From Phyllostachys edulis (taxonomy: Eukaryota > Streptophyta > Magnoliopsida > Poales > Poaceae), in NCBI GenBank assembly GCA_036346405.1, contig CM070562.1, positions 66,368,195 to 66,432,194 on the forward strand: DNA of 64,000 bases. Direction: 5' to 3'. Of the stretch, positions 43,028-56,200 are shown one piece after another (the first letter of the stretch is position 1; each line of letters begins with the position of its first letter). Below the pieces are notes generated by a model. It saw only the letters and a program-made list of their open reading frames with translations, was not told the origin of the DNA and did not search any database. A program made the position numbers and the translations under genes.

Positions 43028-46000
43028 CATCTGATATCTACCGTATTGGAAGTTGTGGCATGGACAACACTGTAAAATTCTGGTCAATGAAAGGTTAGCA
43101 AACCATTTCAGTGTAGTTTCCTATTTACACTTGCCTGCTTCATATTACCGATACAATTTGTCAATGTTGTCACAGAATTTTGGCCTTATGTTGAGAAATC
43201 ATTTACATGGACTGGCCTTCCATCAGAGTTTCCAACAAAATATGTCCAATTTCCAGTATACTAAGCATCTACCGATCATCTTTGAAACTGTTCTTTTGCA
43301 AACGATTTCTGTTTGTTAACCCTCATGGCATTTTACCAAATTACCAATCTTGTTCTCTCCTTTCAGCTGATGATTCCTACAGTACACTCTAACTATGTTG
43401 ATTGTACTAGGTGGCTTGCTGACTTCATCCTGTCAATGGTGAAATTTCTCACTCTTTAAATGGATATGGATTGGTACGGTATAGTGCTTAAAATCAGTAC
43501 ATACTACACATTGTTAGTGCAAAATACTAAACACTGAAACCTATTGCCTATAGCCCTATAATATCATATTGTACAGTTCAGTCTTTTCAGTCACTACATT
43601 ACTGTTACAGCCTCATTTTACGATGCTGATCTGGTTACTTCCTGAAGGATGAGTACATCTGATCTGTGCTAACTTGAATTTGCAGAGTGTTGACAATGAA
43701 ATTGTGCTGTGGGAGCCAGAAACAAAAGAACAAAGTCCTGGGGATGCGATATAATTTAACTTCTCTAGGATTACAGACCTTAACACATTATACTTGTGTA
43801 CGGTACTAAACTATTTTCAGTTTATGTTACTTTATTTCTCAATGTCCCTACCCATACTAAATGTCTTCCTCTCAAGTAATATAAATTGGCTTTTAATATT
43901 AGGGTAGCATTGATATTCTTCAAGAGTACCCTATGCCAGAGTGTGACATCTGGTTTATGAAGTTCTCATGTTATTTTCACTTCAATCAATTGGCAATAGG
44001 TAATATGTTTCCTATCTAATATTGACACTGTTTTCTGATGAATAATTTTGAAGTTTACCTTTTATGTTATTGTCGTTATTTTATAAACTATATACCTCAC
44101 AAGTTTCCGAAGATGTACTTGCATGTCAAGATGGTCAGACTTATACAAGTGAAAAAAGATTGATATTTGTAGAAAAAAATTGCTATGGAATAATACTTGC
44201 TCCTCAATTTATGTTATGAAAAAAATGAACTCATCTACTGTAACATCCCAATTTTCTGAGCTTTAAAAATCCTTTAAATAGTTAGCAGGGAGAAAATTCA
44301 CCATTTGGATTTATTCGATTTTAATTCAAAAGCTTAATATTGGACTTTGTGCATCAAAACAATTTAATATGATTAAAGTCAACATCAACAATGGTCAAAA
44401 CTATTTTATTTGGATTCGATGTGCTTGGATATATTTTTTTAGATTTTTTTAGAATTTTTCCAAGTTCATTTGCTATTTTCTAATTGCCATTTGGATTTTT
44501 TGCTATTTTATAAAATAGAAAACCTATTTAAATCTTAGCTAACGTCTTTGGGCCAAAACCCAATCCTTTTCAATTTCAGCCCAACTCTTGTGCGGTCCAG
44601 CCTTGGCTTCCACCTCAAGCGACGTGTGGGCCCGCATGTCGATCTCGACTTGCCATCTCGCCTCACGCTCATTTCGATTCGCCACCGTTGGATCGTGTTT
44701 GAACGGTCAAGATCAGATGGCTGTTCAGACGGTCCGAACGTTCAAATCAATTTGACCCATCCGATCAAGAATGGACGGTCAATATTTGATGGGCTGTTCG
44801 GACGATCTGAACGTCACACGCGATCTGGATCGTCTAATCAAAATCAGACGGTTAGAACAAGTGGTCCGAACGTCTCCGTTCGCTCGCGTTAGCTCGATCT
44901 CATTGCCGAGTGGGACCATAGCCGTTAATCGTCTCCGAAGTAAACCGTCTTCGCGAGTCACGTAGTGTCGCCATTGAAGAACTCCAAGCTCCACCCGACA
45001 ACAACAATTTCCAAATTAAACCTTCTAGATTTCTTTGCCAAATTATATCCCCTAGCTTTTCGCACCCGTATCTGGTTTTAATCGTGCCCGAACCCAACTC
45101 TATCCCTTCCTATTTTGAATTTGCTTTTCGTGTTCTTCACGGACTCGATTTGGGGATTTCCTATCTCGAGCTGCCCGGCCCCTATAAAAGGCACCCTCAG
45201 GATCGCAAGAGCACTCGCACCAAGAACCCTAGCTCAATTTCACCCCGAGAGCTTTAGCGCCGCCGCAATTGGAGATTTAGGTTTCGGTCACCGAAACCCT
45301 AAAGGTTCAATTTCGTCGCCGTCGTTGTCACCGCATCCTCGACGACTGCACCATCGTGTTCCTCGTCATCAGAGCTACCTCCAGGACCCCTTGGTTTTGT
45401 CAGAGCGTCGTCGGAGCCTTGATCCGACAACACCCGAAGCCTTCCTCCGCTTTGGGCTCGCCGCCGGCCACCATCGTCCACCTCGACCACCCAGAGTTGG
45501 TTCGTTAGGTTCGCAATAACCTAAGCTTCATCCCAGTACCACTCACCGCTGGTAAATCACCGCCGTTTGTCGGATCCTTGGTTCTTGTGTGTCACCGCCT
45601 TCGCCGACGAGCCACCTCAGCGCCACATCAGCATCCTTGCCTACGTGTCGCGTGCGTGGCGCCGCGTCAGCGCGTATGCGTGGCAATCTCGCCAAACTAG
45701 ATCCAGATCGGTTTGGTGGACTTGGTCTACTGTGAACCAGGTCGCCGACGTGTGGGCCCCACGCGTCAGTGATTTCTTTTCCTTTTACTTAATTCCAGAA
45801 ATAGGATTTCTTTTAGATTTAATCTTTCAAAGTCCATATCTTTTGCATCCGAACTCCGTTTGAGCCCATTCAAATTTCTAAATTCATCTAAATTCAAGAT
45901 CTATCTATCTAAGATTTTTATTTATTTTTTGGAGTTTGTTTTGCCTCTTTTATTTATTTATTTTGTTTGTTTGCTTCATTTGCGAGTAGACGTTGATACT

Positions 46001-48165
46001 TCAGGAAGATTTGAAGAAGAAGGAATACCTCAAGAGCAAGATCAGTACCTAGACCTATTCCAAGGCAAGTTATACCTTTGATCATGTTGAATCCCAGTTT
46101 TCTAAAATTACTATGATTCAAATTATTGCATCTACTTTAAGTATTTATTTAAATGCTTTTGGGTTTAGTTATTAATCCAAATTGTTACAGCCACGTCGTC
46201 TATTTGTTATGTCTTAATCTTTTGTCACCCTAGATTGGTTTACTTAGTTGGTATTATCGTAGCACCAACGTGGGTTGGTTAGATACGATTAGTCTACTTA
46301 GCCATGCCACGAGTCATCATTTCATGTAAGTTGCTATTATAAACTTGACTAAGTGATTATGGAACTATGTAATAAAACTGCGTGTACTATGTGTTATTAC
46401 TCGTTGATGGTATATGTTGCACTTAACCAATAGGGTGGGAAAGGATTTAGACGGAGGCAAGTGGTACTGTGTATTGTTTTGGTGGATCTGTGTGCATGGG
46501 ATTAAAACACTGTGTGTATAGGGATTTGTAGTTATATCTTGGAAGTCTTGTCTTGGTCAATTAAGGACTTAACTTTGTGCACCATTGAACTAAGCCTTAC
46601 TGTACGACCACATGCCTGATATGGGACGGGCCTAACTTAGTAGGTTATGGATTCTTGACATTGTTACTCAGGTAGTAGGTTAGACTGTGTTGATTGGGTG
46701 GAGGTGTGCTACCAAGTAGTCACATCGCGGGACGGTTCACCGCTTCCCTGTCCAACGGTGTGTGTCGTACCAATCGCTGTGTATGGCTTGGTATGGCGGT
46801 TAAATAGCTTCTTTGGGAGTATCAATGCTTGAGATGAAGTTTAAAACGTTTTGTTATGATTAGTGCTTGCAACACTAGTTGTATCTTGTGGGTAAAGTGT
46901 ACAACCTCTACAGAGTGTTAAATCAATCTATTTGAATAGCCACGTCCGCGGTCATGGACATGCTAGGGAATTTCACACGAGGGGTAGATTGTCATAAAAA
47001 CCTCGGGAAGGGAGCTATGTGATCTAAGTCATATGGCTATGTGAATAACTTGTTTAGGCTATGTGTCTTTGTGAAATCAAACTGATAAATTATTACTGTT
47101 TAATTGTTTTACTTTATGCTTTCAATCTATTATTCATATTCAAACTATAAATGTTGCATTTCTGCAAAAGAACCACAGAAGCCATTCCTTTGGAATAAGC
47201 CATCATGTATAAATTGCATTCTGTGGTATAACTTGCGAGTACAGTTGTGTACTCATGCTTGCTAAATCAAATCAACAGAAGAGGATGAGTCATCGCCTAC
47301 TTTCGATGAGGAGTTCGTTGAAGGTGCTTGATCGTAGGGTCTTGATCCCAGTTGGTTGCCTGTGGTGAATTGATGGGATGCCGCTGCCATTTGTTTTCGC
47401 TGCTATTTAATTCTCTGTCAGCCTTGCGTGGCTTAATAAGTGTAAACTCGACCATAAGGTCAAAACCCTTATTTGTTAATTAAATTACTCATTTATGTTA
47501 TTAATCGTCTTGTGTGGATCAATATTCACCTATGTTGACACTGTGTGTACTAGCATGATTCTGGACTAGTGCATTATACACAGAGGGTTCAGAATTGCAT
47601 TTTTGGGTCCCGACATCTATATACACTTTATTTAATTTAGATGATTTTTACAAAGTAGGATAATCGCTCGCTTCTTTAAGCGAACCTTGATGAAGGTAGA
47701 GTCTATGTTTGGGAAGTACAGTCCAGCCCACCTGTTCTAATTGCTCGGTAAGCTTCATTGCGAGAACTTCAGTTATTCTCATCCGCTGCATATGGTGGTG
47801 TGCACGGTACTAACTTTTATGCTTCTGCATGTAAACACTATCATGATTTCCAGGCTAAGTAATCAACAATGCAAATCACTAATAAGGCAGACCGTAGTGT
47901 CTTTTGATGGAAGGTACTTCCATACACTCTGTTCATCATGATTTAGTGCTTATTGTAGATTTATTTATCCTTTATTCTGACGGAGATAGTTTCTCCTGTT
48001 CGTTATGGAGATGCATCATTTTTTATTTTTATCTGCTTTTGGTCTTGGATGCATAAAAATGTGACATCTTTCTTTTTTCCCTTCTTTAGCTCAATCCTTG
48101 CCTGCTGCGAGGATGGCAACATATGGTGCTGGGATGAAGTGGACCATCCATGCGTGAAGAATTGA
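43028..48165 (+). pseudogene. FIE: FIE-like Polycomb (PRC2) WD40 gene, 3' half only
   Basis: Eight exon-like blocks match the C-terminal half of plant FIE (the ESC/EED homologue) in order: 43028-43093 (DIYRIGSCGMDNTVKFWSMK), 43176-43255 (EFWPYVEKSFTWTGLPSEFP), 43367-43438 (TVHSNYVDCTRWLADFILSM), 43686-~43745 (SVDNEIVLWEPETKEQSPGD), 43903-43999 (GSIDILQEYPMPECDIWFMK), 47681-47747 (YVWEVQSSPPVLIA), 47854-47913 (LSNQQCKSLIRQTVVSFDG) and 48090-48165 (ILACCEDGNIWCWDEVDHP, stop TGA). Most splice sites are intact. The donor after the fourth block is lost and that block runs into a stop. The N-terminal half (first WD repeats) is absent, cut exactly where a hAT-like terminus abuts. A 3.4 kb solo LTR sits in the fifth intron. 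FIE is the WD40 scaffold of PRC2, which places H3K27me3. This copy cannot form a full propeller. Confidence 0.9.
44239..47615 (+). mobile_element. Solo LTR of a Ty3/gypsy element (D), in a FIE intron
   Basis: Starts TGTAACATCCCAATTTT and ends GGGTCCCGACA; 3377 bases. Flanks TCTAC (44234-44238) and TCTAT (47616-47620) are a 5 bp duplication with one mismatch. A TATA box (CTATAAAAGG) lies near 45183. The start and end words match those of solo LTR C and, more weakly, LTR B. With no internal region and both flanks in place, it arose by recombination between the two LTRs of one insertion. Confidence 0.88.
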
Positions 48166-48711
48166 AGCAAGCCAAACCACTGTGCCACCTGTGGCAATGT
48201 CAGCTCTTATCTATATACTGAATCCTCACGATTTGTGTTTGTATTCTTCTCACCAATGCAAAAAGTCCTCACGTGATACCCATGCTCCAAATGAGGCGCA
48301 GCGAAGCATGTTCCTAAATACATAACTAATAAACTTATCTACAACTTAATATAATGCTAGGGATTCAGTATTGTTTGTTCTTATTGTGATCTGTAGTAAG
48401 CTTCTATATCCATAGCATACAACAGAATAAGTACTGATATATATTGCTTCAGTTTTCTATCTTACTACTAGATGATGCTTCGGTTTACTGTCATAACAAG
48501 AGATCAGTAGTTGAAATGTTACTTCCATCATACCTCTATGGTGCTGCATCACATACACGCTTGCTACCATACTTTTGTATTCTTCTCAGCAGCACAAAAA
48601 AACAATGCCTCATACCATGCTCCAGACGGGGTGCAGCGGAGAGCGCCTATCATCTGGTATTATATACTATATACATTGGGTTTCCTCCAGCTCCAATACC
48701 CGTCTACCATC
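48166..48711. other. Downstream of FIE, no gene seen
   Basis: Likely FIE 3' flank up to about 48.3 kb, then A/T-rich sequence that continues at 50202 after the inserted LTR element. No coding region is supported. Confidence 0.45.
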
Positions 48712-48880
48712 TGTTAGAGTATATTGGCATATCTCTATATTTGGTAGTTTAGGATTTGTAATCCCGTGATACCTGCCTTATCTCTAGGAGAGGCTTCTTG
48801 CCCTCCAAGCCTTGTACACTATATAAACCGCCCTCGAATCTCAATACAATCATCCATTACAGCCTATTCATCTTCCTACA
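48712..48880 (+). repeat. 5' LTR of the small element
   Basis: 169 bases, with TATATAAACCGCC near its end as probable TATA box. It differs from the 3' LTR at only a few positions. Confidence 0.93.
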
Positions 48881-50027
48881 TGGTATCAGAGCGGTGTTGC
48901 TCCTTAGCCGTCACCCCTGGGAGATGATCTCGTCTCCATGATCTCTCCCGGAGGCTGCGTAACCTATAGTTTAAGTCGTGTCACCGATCATCCAATCGGC
49001 TACCAATTAGAGTTTTCCCCGGTCATCTTCAGATCGGGTTTTCTCTAAAAAAAAATTCCGACATCACCCTACTGACCCATCGACATTCCTCGGCTCCAGA
49101 CTTCACCGCCTCAGCTTCGACCTCTCCGGCGCCTCCTCTCCTCCGATGACGTTGTGGCGTGACGCGGCATGCTCGTCGACACGGTCCTCCCTCCACGGCC
49201 TTCCAAGCTCCCCGTCTACCATCGTCATCACGCCGGATCACCATCGCCGGCCCTTCGTCCGCGAGTACGAGCCATCGCACCACCGGGAGCCCGCACTTGT
49301 GGTCATGCCATCGACATGCACGCAGCCGCCCGACGCTCGCCCTGCCAGTGCAATATCCTTGCCGTGGTCACCATTACCATCGTCGACGCCACCGTCTTCG
49401 TCAACGCTAATTAGGTCCTTCTCCGGTGCCGCCGCTCCCGGATCCGGCCTCCTCCCCGCCGGATCCAGCAGTGCCTCGCCCGGATCCAGCCTCCTCCTCG
49501 TCGAATGCGCCGACGGGCATCTCTCCGCCCAGATCTAGAGCCGGCTCTCTCCGCCGCTTGTCTCCATGGCCCCAGATCCGGGCTCCCCTGGCCGACAGCA
49601 CCGCTGCCTCCAGCTTGCCCTGGCCTTCTCCGGTGCCGCCGCTCCCGGATCCGGCCTCCGCCGCGCCGGATGCGGTGGTGCCTCGCCCAGATCCGGCCTC
49701 CTCCTTGTTGGATCCGGCCGGCCCCCCCTCTACTTCATCTTTGTCCACGGCCGGACGACGTCGACGACCTCTTCACCGACCTCCTCTGCATCAACTCCAC
49801 TACCCCGACCACAGCGACGACCTCGACACCAGCTACCTCGACATGGATCCCTCCTCCACGGCTACGACCATGGTCACCTCGCTCTCGGCTACCTCGGCAA
49901 CAAAGGGCTATCATTATCTTGAGCAAATTCGTTGGTTCCCTCTACAGTCACCGCGCAGTTCCTCTCCAGTCTGACCGTCCGCGACGCTCCTGCTGTTCGC
50001 GATGCTACTACTACGACTGCGGGGGGA

Positions 50028-50196
50028 TGTTAGAGTATATTGACATATCTCTATATTTGGTAGTTTAGGATTTGTAATCCCATGATACCTGCCTTATCTC
50101 TATGAGAGGCTTCTTGCCCTCTAAGCCTTATACTCTATATAAACCGCCCTCGAGTATCAATACAATCATCCATTACAGTCTATTCATCTTCCTACA
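50028..50196 (+). repeat. 3' LTR of the small element
   Basis: 169 bases, bordered left by the polypurine tract and right by the CCATC duplication. Confidence 0.93.
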
Positions 50197-50201
50197 CCAT
50201 C

Positions 50202-51384
50202 TACTGTTCTGTCCTCTCTGCCCATCTCTTTATATCTTCACCGCATCCACGTGGCTCTTGAACCTCTAGTAAAGCTAGCAAGTACCTTATTACTCAATCT
50301 TCTGCCCTCTTCTTGGCTGCTACAACTCCAAGATATTAGTCAACAGCTACGGCCTCCTCTTCTCTTGAGTTCTCTCTTCCTTACCACTGCCTGTAGCCTT
50401 ACTATATGTCCTAACCCAAATTCTTCAATTTCGGCAACCTCGTAAGTCTAGTCTAGGCATGGGAGACACCGAGAATGCAGTTACCAGACCCACATGTTTC
50501 CGATGCATGATCTTATCCAATTCTCGGTAGAGATCACCGACTTGGTGATCTAACTGAGGTACGAAATGCACTTTGCAGGTTATTAGTGCATGAATTCCAA
50601 ACAGAATTGGAGCCAACAACACCTGTGATGCATGTAGTGCCACAGATGTATGTAACGAAACTGAATTATCACGATGTCCGGCGTCATTTTCAACCAAATT
50701 TGGACAGACAGAGTTGACGTACTCGACTTGTAAAATCGCATTCTAAAGCAGGCTTGTTAGTCCTGTTTGATTTATGATTAATACGAGTATATGACTAGCG
50801 ACACCAAATTAGCTCTTTCGTAGTATGGTATTGCTTTCGGTCCTTAGGGGTCGGTTTACTCCGTTCCGTTTCGAGAGATGGAATTAACCAAACTAAAATA
50901 ACAAACCGAAACTAATTAATCAAATTAATTAGGTTCAGTAAATACGGTAATTCAGTATTACCGAATCAATGTCGATTGCCTCTTCGCCACTACGCCGCTC
51001 CGACTCAGCCTTTGCCTTCCCCTTCCGAAGCTTCCCCTTCTTTTTGCGGCAGCCGTCTTCCCATTCCTCACGCTCGTCATCCATATCCACGGAGGTTGGA
51101 GACGAAGGCGGCTAGCGACGTCGGCGTGGCTGGAGTCGAGCTGGCGCGACGGTCGAAGGAGGCGACGCGACGAAAAGCCTGGGGGAGAGGCGAAACAAGA
51201 ACGGGAGAGCACAGGAGTGAGTGGGGGAGCAAGAGGAGGCGACCGGGAGGTGCGGTGTGGTGGACGGAGGCACACGGAGGCCAAAGCAGGCGACGCGACG
51301 GTGAGCCTAGGGGAGGCGAGAGGAGCACGAGAGAGAACGAGAGCGAGCGGGGGAGCAAGAGGAGGCGGCCGGGAGGATCGGCAT
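50202..51384. other. Intergenic, third partial copy of the repeated host block; GC-rich right end
   Basis: 50202-50270 matches the start of the block at 23780; 50600-50815 matches 26840-27030. From 50970 to 51384 the sequence is GC-rich with two imperfect ~130-base repeats (each containing GGGGGAGCAAGAGGAGGCG, near 51230 and 51350). No gene is supported. Confidence 0.45.
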
Positions 51385-53267
51385 TGTGACAGCCCCAAAA
51401 TTTGGGACCATTAAAATTTTCAGAACCGTCCAAGATGTGCAGTTGTGAAGTAAGCAACATCTCAAACAAGTTTTTGATTATAATAAAAAACCAAACTTTT
51501 ATTACACAAGGTTAAGGCTTGTTAGCCAGTTTAACACTAACATGGGCATCCAAACCCAAAGTTAATATATTACATGACAAGAGTACACCAAAACCACAGG
51601 CACACTTGAGCCTGGTCGAGACCTAGTAACAGTCATCATCGCCTTCCGGAGGTCCACCAAAGTCTTCCTCGATAAGATCATCAGAATTTTCCCAGGTTTC
51701 CTCTGTAGTTGATATTGTAAGAATGAGTACACAACCGTACTCAGCAAGCCACATGGAAAAATTAATTAATTACATGCTAGGAATTCAATGGATTATTTAG
51801 AGTTTACCATAACAGGCATATGTGGATGCATTTTGAGTTTAAAACAGTTTATCTTTAAAGTAGAATAATAATAATAAATATAGCATCAGGGGTTTACTCA
51901 ACAATTACAATTACCATCTTAACAATTCAAAATCTCTACTTATGCCTTGTGTATTGGAATCACCCATGAACACAACTTCATTAACCGGAAGCATGGCGTA
52001 TTCAAATACTTTTGATTATACCCTGTAGAGTTACCCAACTTTACCCACAAGATATCTCAAGCTTATACTATCAGATCATATACATGCAACACGTTGTTAG
52101 CGTGCGACTGAGCTAAGATAACAAAGCATTTTCACTGCTCAACCTTTCTAGTCTCTACCCAGTAGGTGCTAGATCAATACAGCCATTAGAAAACTACCGG
52201 CCAATGTGGAGTGCGCGATCCGATGCTGACTGGGCCACACCGTTGTGTAGACCAGCGAGTGTCTCTTCAGGCCCAATCCTGTCCCACCCCAATTCCACGG
52301 CTGCTCTATCATACAAGAGCCGTTAACATCCTGTAGATATTCAATCGGAGGAGCAGTGTACTAAGCCAAGTTGGAATGACCAAACCTGTGGTTAAGCAAT
52401 TTATGTGTCTGTTACTTGGCACAAAGTTCTTGTCCTTACTTGTCTCCAGTGAGAAAATAGACCAGCACCAACTCGTGGATGTTCATCTGCTTGATCTCAC
52501 CTTTGACTTACTTTTGTCAAGTCTATTGGGCTGTCCACCTTTCTGGTCTCAACCCTCAACTCTCCGCCAAAACCATTGACGACTAGCCAATACTCTTTTG
52601 GTGATTTTATAAACATATTGTGTGACAATGCTAAAGATATAACTATCATTTTATGTAACCTAAACTTGTCAAGGTGAATATGGCCTACAAGAATAGTGGG
52701 CTTGTATGTGGGGTAATAGGATTTATATATTTATCATAGCATTCAAAAAGTATTATTTAAATATTTAAAGTAATTGGCACAAATACGGTAATGAAAGTAA
52801 TAATATAATTACATGAAATATAGGCTCAAAAATGATCAAAGGAATGCGACTTGCCTCCTTGTACAAAGTCTTCTAATGACTCGTCTTATTCGGCATTTTT
52901 CGGAGCTTGGTCATCGAAGTCGTGACCTAACGCAAAATAAAATAAAATACCTGGCTCGACAAGGAATGAGCTGAGAACAACATGCAAGTAAAATAAATTC
53001 AGAAAGAAACATAAAGAAAGGTGGTGTAGGATGGTAGGAATTTACTTGGTGTAAAATTCGGCGAAACAGGGTTGAAAATTGAATTCACGGGCTCGAAACG
53101 GTCGAAATGAGTATGAAATGTTGAATTAGGGTTTTGGGTGAACAGTTCCTGGGTTTTATTGTTCATTTAGGGCTTTACGAACAGTAAAAAGGTCTAAACA
53201 GTGAATGGCTATTTTTGGATTCAGTCTGAACAGTGATTGGCCCGGGCCATGAATAGTAATAAACAGT

Positions 53268-56200
53268 TGTAACATCCCAATTTTCGGAGCCCTTTTGAAA
53301 AAAATTTCAAAACTCAAAAGTAACCATTCGGTTCTGTTAATTGCTCAAGCTTAACTTAGAATTTTAGAAATTTAGAGATTTAACTTGAATAAATCAAACT
53401 CCAATTAACTCTTTTGGTCGACCTTGAGTTGTTAGTGATCTTTGGCTTTTGGTTTCCTTATCTGTTTGCCTGTGCACCCTTTGGCCTAGCCTTTCTTTCT
53501 TTGGACCTCCCTTTTAGGTTTAGACCTCCCTTTTAAGGTTCGGACCTCCCATGTGTTTGGATCTTCCCTTAGGTCCAAGCTCGGGTTTGTGTTTCAAATG
53601 TCCTTGATATCCGAAATTCAAATCCGGGGTGTAGTTTTCCCTTTTGATCGTTTCTCATTCTTTCCCTCTGTGTTCATTTGGACCTCCTCTGTGTTCTTTG
53701 GGACCTCCCTCGCGTCCGTTCGGACCTCCCGCTTGCTCCAGACCTCTATCGCTTTTGTACCATTCGATTTGTGTCGGACGGGTTGATCTTATTGGCATGT
53801 TCGGCCGGTCCAAACGCCCCAACCCTTTTGAACCGTTCGATCGAAATCTGACAGCTCCTGCACCATCGCACCTTTTCTCGCTACCGCATGGGTTCTCCTG
53901 TTTCAATCGTAGTCGGGACCTCCCTTGGTTTTGATCGACCGTCGGGACCTCCTGGTTTTGATCTGACCGTCAGGACCTCCCTTGGTTTTGATCTGGCCAT
54001 CAGGACCTCCCTTGGTTTTGATCTGACCGTCAAGACCTCCCCTTGTTTCAATCTGACCGTCGGGACCTCCCTTGGTTTTGATCTGACCGTCAGGACCTCC
54101 CCTGGTTTTGATCTGACCGTCAGGACCTCCCTTGGTTTTGATCTGACTGTCAGGACATCCCCTTATTTCAATCTGACCGTCAGGACCTCCCTTGGTTTTG
54201 ATTTGACCGTCAGGACCTCTTGTGGTCTTCTTGCGAAGACCTCCTCCTCAGGACCTCTCGGTCTTTCTGCAAAGACCACCTCCTTCGGTCTTTTTGCAAA
54301 GACCACCCTCCTGGGTCATGACCTCCCGATTGGTCAAGACCTCCCCGTTCTGGTCAGGGCCTCCTGTTGGTCACGACCGGTCTTTTGCAAAGACCACCCC
54401 TTTTTGTCTCTTTGCAAAGACCACCCTCGTGGTCTTTGTGCAAAGACCACCTCTCGCGGGTCAGGACCTCCCCTTTGGGCCAAGACCTTCCGTTGCTCAG
54501 GACCTCCCCTGGGTTGGGTCGACCTCTTGTACCTTGGCCGCCGGGTTGTCGAGTCCTTGCTCTTTTCTTCTTCCTCCGTTGTGTCTTTTGGCTGACAAAG
54601 TCTTCAACCATTTAATGCGGTTGCTTCTGCAGTACATTGTTTCCCTCTTTGGTCACTTCCTTGACTTGCTCCTTTTCCTTCCCCCACCTGCTCCCGTCGC
54701 ATGCATTTATTGTGGCGTCCTACTCTCTCAGGACCCCCCTTGCCTATAAAAGGCCCGAGAAGAGCTCTCTGGCCTCTGTTTGTTGCCCAGTGCCTTAGAC
54801 CCCCTCCCTTGAGCTAGACCTCCCTTGTTGGAGCCTCCTCTTGAGTGATTCAAGCCCTTGTTTCCATCTTTCTCCGTAACCTTTTCTTTGGCTCTTACTT
54901 GGTGAGTTCTTTGATCTTCTTGTTGGAGTTTGTTTTACTTATTAGGGTTCTCCTCAAACGTGTAGATCCCGGTTTCTCAGAGGAGTTCTTGGACCCGGCC
55001 ACCTCAACAGAAGCTTCTTAGTTCTTTGTCGAAGGAAAGTCATAGATCTTTGATCATATTGAACCCATCTTTTGCAAAAAGTATGTTATTTTAAGATATC
55101 ATGCATGGCTATTTGTATACAAATAGTTTTGGGAGTAGTTAAATACCCTCTTGCCAGTAAGACTCCTTGGTATATTTGAGACATACATGTTGACATGTTT
55201 CCTTGGCATCCATAGTGTGGGCTTTGTTTGTTGGTCTCTGTTGAACACCAACATGGGTACGTTTGATGCTTAGCCATGCTGTAGCTTGCGATGGTATCAA
55301 CCTCATGATTCTTTAATGTTTAAATTTGACTAAAGAACTATGGAACCGTGGTAATGCCACTTGATGAAATTGTGGTGCTAGGACTAGGGTGGTCCTTTGG
55401 CCGGGAGGAACCCCAAAATGTTTTATGCTCGGGCGAGTGGAAGGTGGTTAGTGTGGGTGCAGGAAGCACATTGGGATGTGGATGGTCTCGCCTGAGCAGC
55501 CAACTAAGGACTTAACCTTGAACCATTGATCTGGGTCACCTCGTGCAACCACATGTCCAGGATGGGGTGGACCGGGTGCAATAATTAGCGAAACTTGAGT
55601 CTGTTCTGTGATGGTTGAGAATGGCGCAAGAGGGGGCCGAGACGGCGAAACCTTAGTGAGCAGAACCGAGTCAAGTGGACCTTTGTAAATACCTAGTGGT
55701 GGTCTCTACTTGATTCACACATCCAAGGAAACGTGTGTTGTATCAAGCGACTACCTCTTGTGGGTAAAGTGTACAACCTTTGCAGAGTGTAAATCTATTC
55801 GAATAGCCGCAGCCTCGGTTATGGTCATGCCCGGAGATTTCACGCAAGGGGTAGACTTCTCTTCTAAATGTGGTGGTCTTGGCGGTCTGTGTGTTACGGT
55901 GTGGTCCGTTTGTGATTAGGGTGATCCAAAGTGAAGACCGGTTGTGGATAGGGTGTCATAAGTGTTTTTAAAAAGCTGGTTTACTTATGTGTTTCCTTTA
56001 AATTCGAACTTTGCAATCTATTTATTGTATCTCCGGTAAAAGTTGCTTTACGCCAACTAACCATCTTTCATTGTTCCTTGTCAAGCTTAACATGATTTAT
56101 ACTTGCATATATTCCCTATCACTTACTGAGTACATTCCATGTACTCATGGCTTTGCGCCCTCTGTTTGATCAGCAGAGGAGGGTGATCTAGGGAGCTCCA

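Larger units (their letters stand above)
48712..50196 (+). mobile_element. Small non-autonomous LTR retrotransposon with 169 bp LTRs
   Basis: LTRs 48712-48880 and 50028-50196 (TGTTAGAGTATATTG to CATCTTCCTACA) are nearly identical. The perfect 5 bp duplication CCATC lies at 48707-48711 and 50197-50201. The primer binding site TGGTATCAGAGC (48881-48892) directly follows the 5' LTR, and a polypurine tract GCGGGGGGA precedes the 3' LTR. The 1147-base interior has no recognisable gag or pol; it is GC-rich with repeated CCGGATCCGGCCTCC-type words that create proline-rich open frames in all phases. Size and layout fit a TRIM/SMART-to-LARD type element mobilised by a copia partner. Confidence 0.93.

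Noticed and set aside
49426..50068. Proline-rich open frames of 182-187 codons
   Set aside because: Several overlapping frames are open at once because of repeated GC-rich words; no conserved domain.
51380..51384. GGCAT as target-site duplication of element A
   Set aside because: No matching five bases follow the hairpin at 63874, so the right border is rearranged or lost.
53888..54595. 235-codon open frame with GTSLGFDLTVR repeats
   Set aside because: It is the 30 bp minisatellite of solo LTR C read in one frame; no start context and no family.
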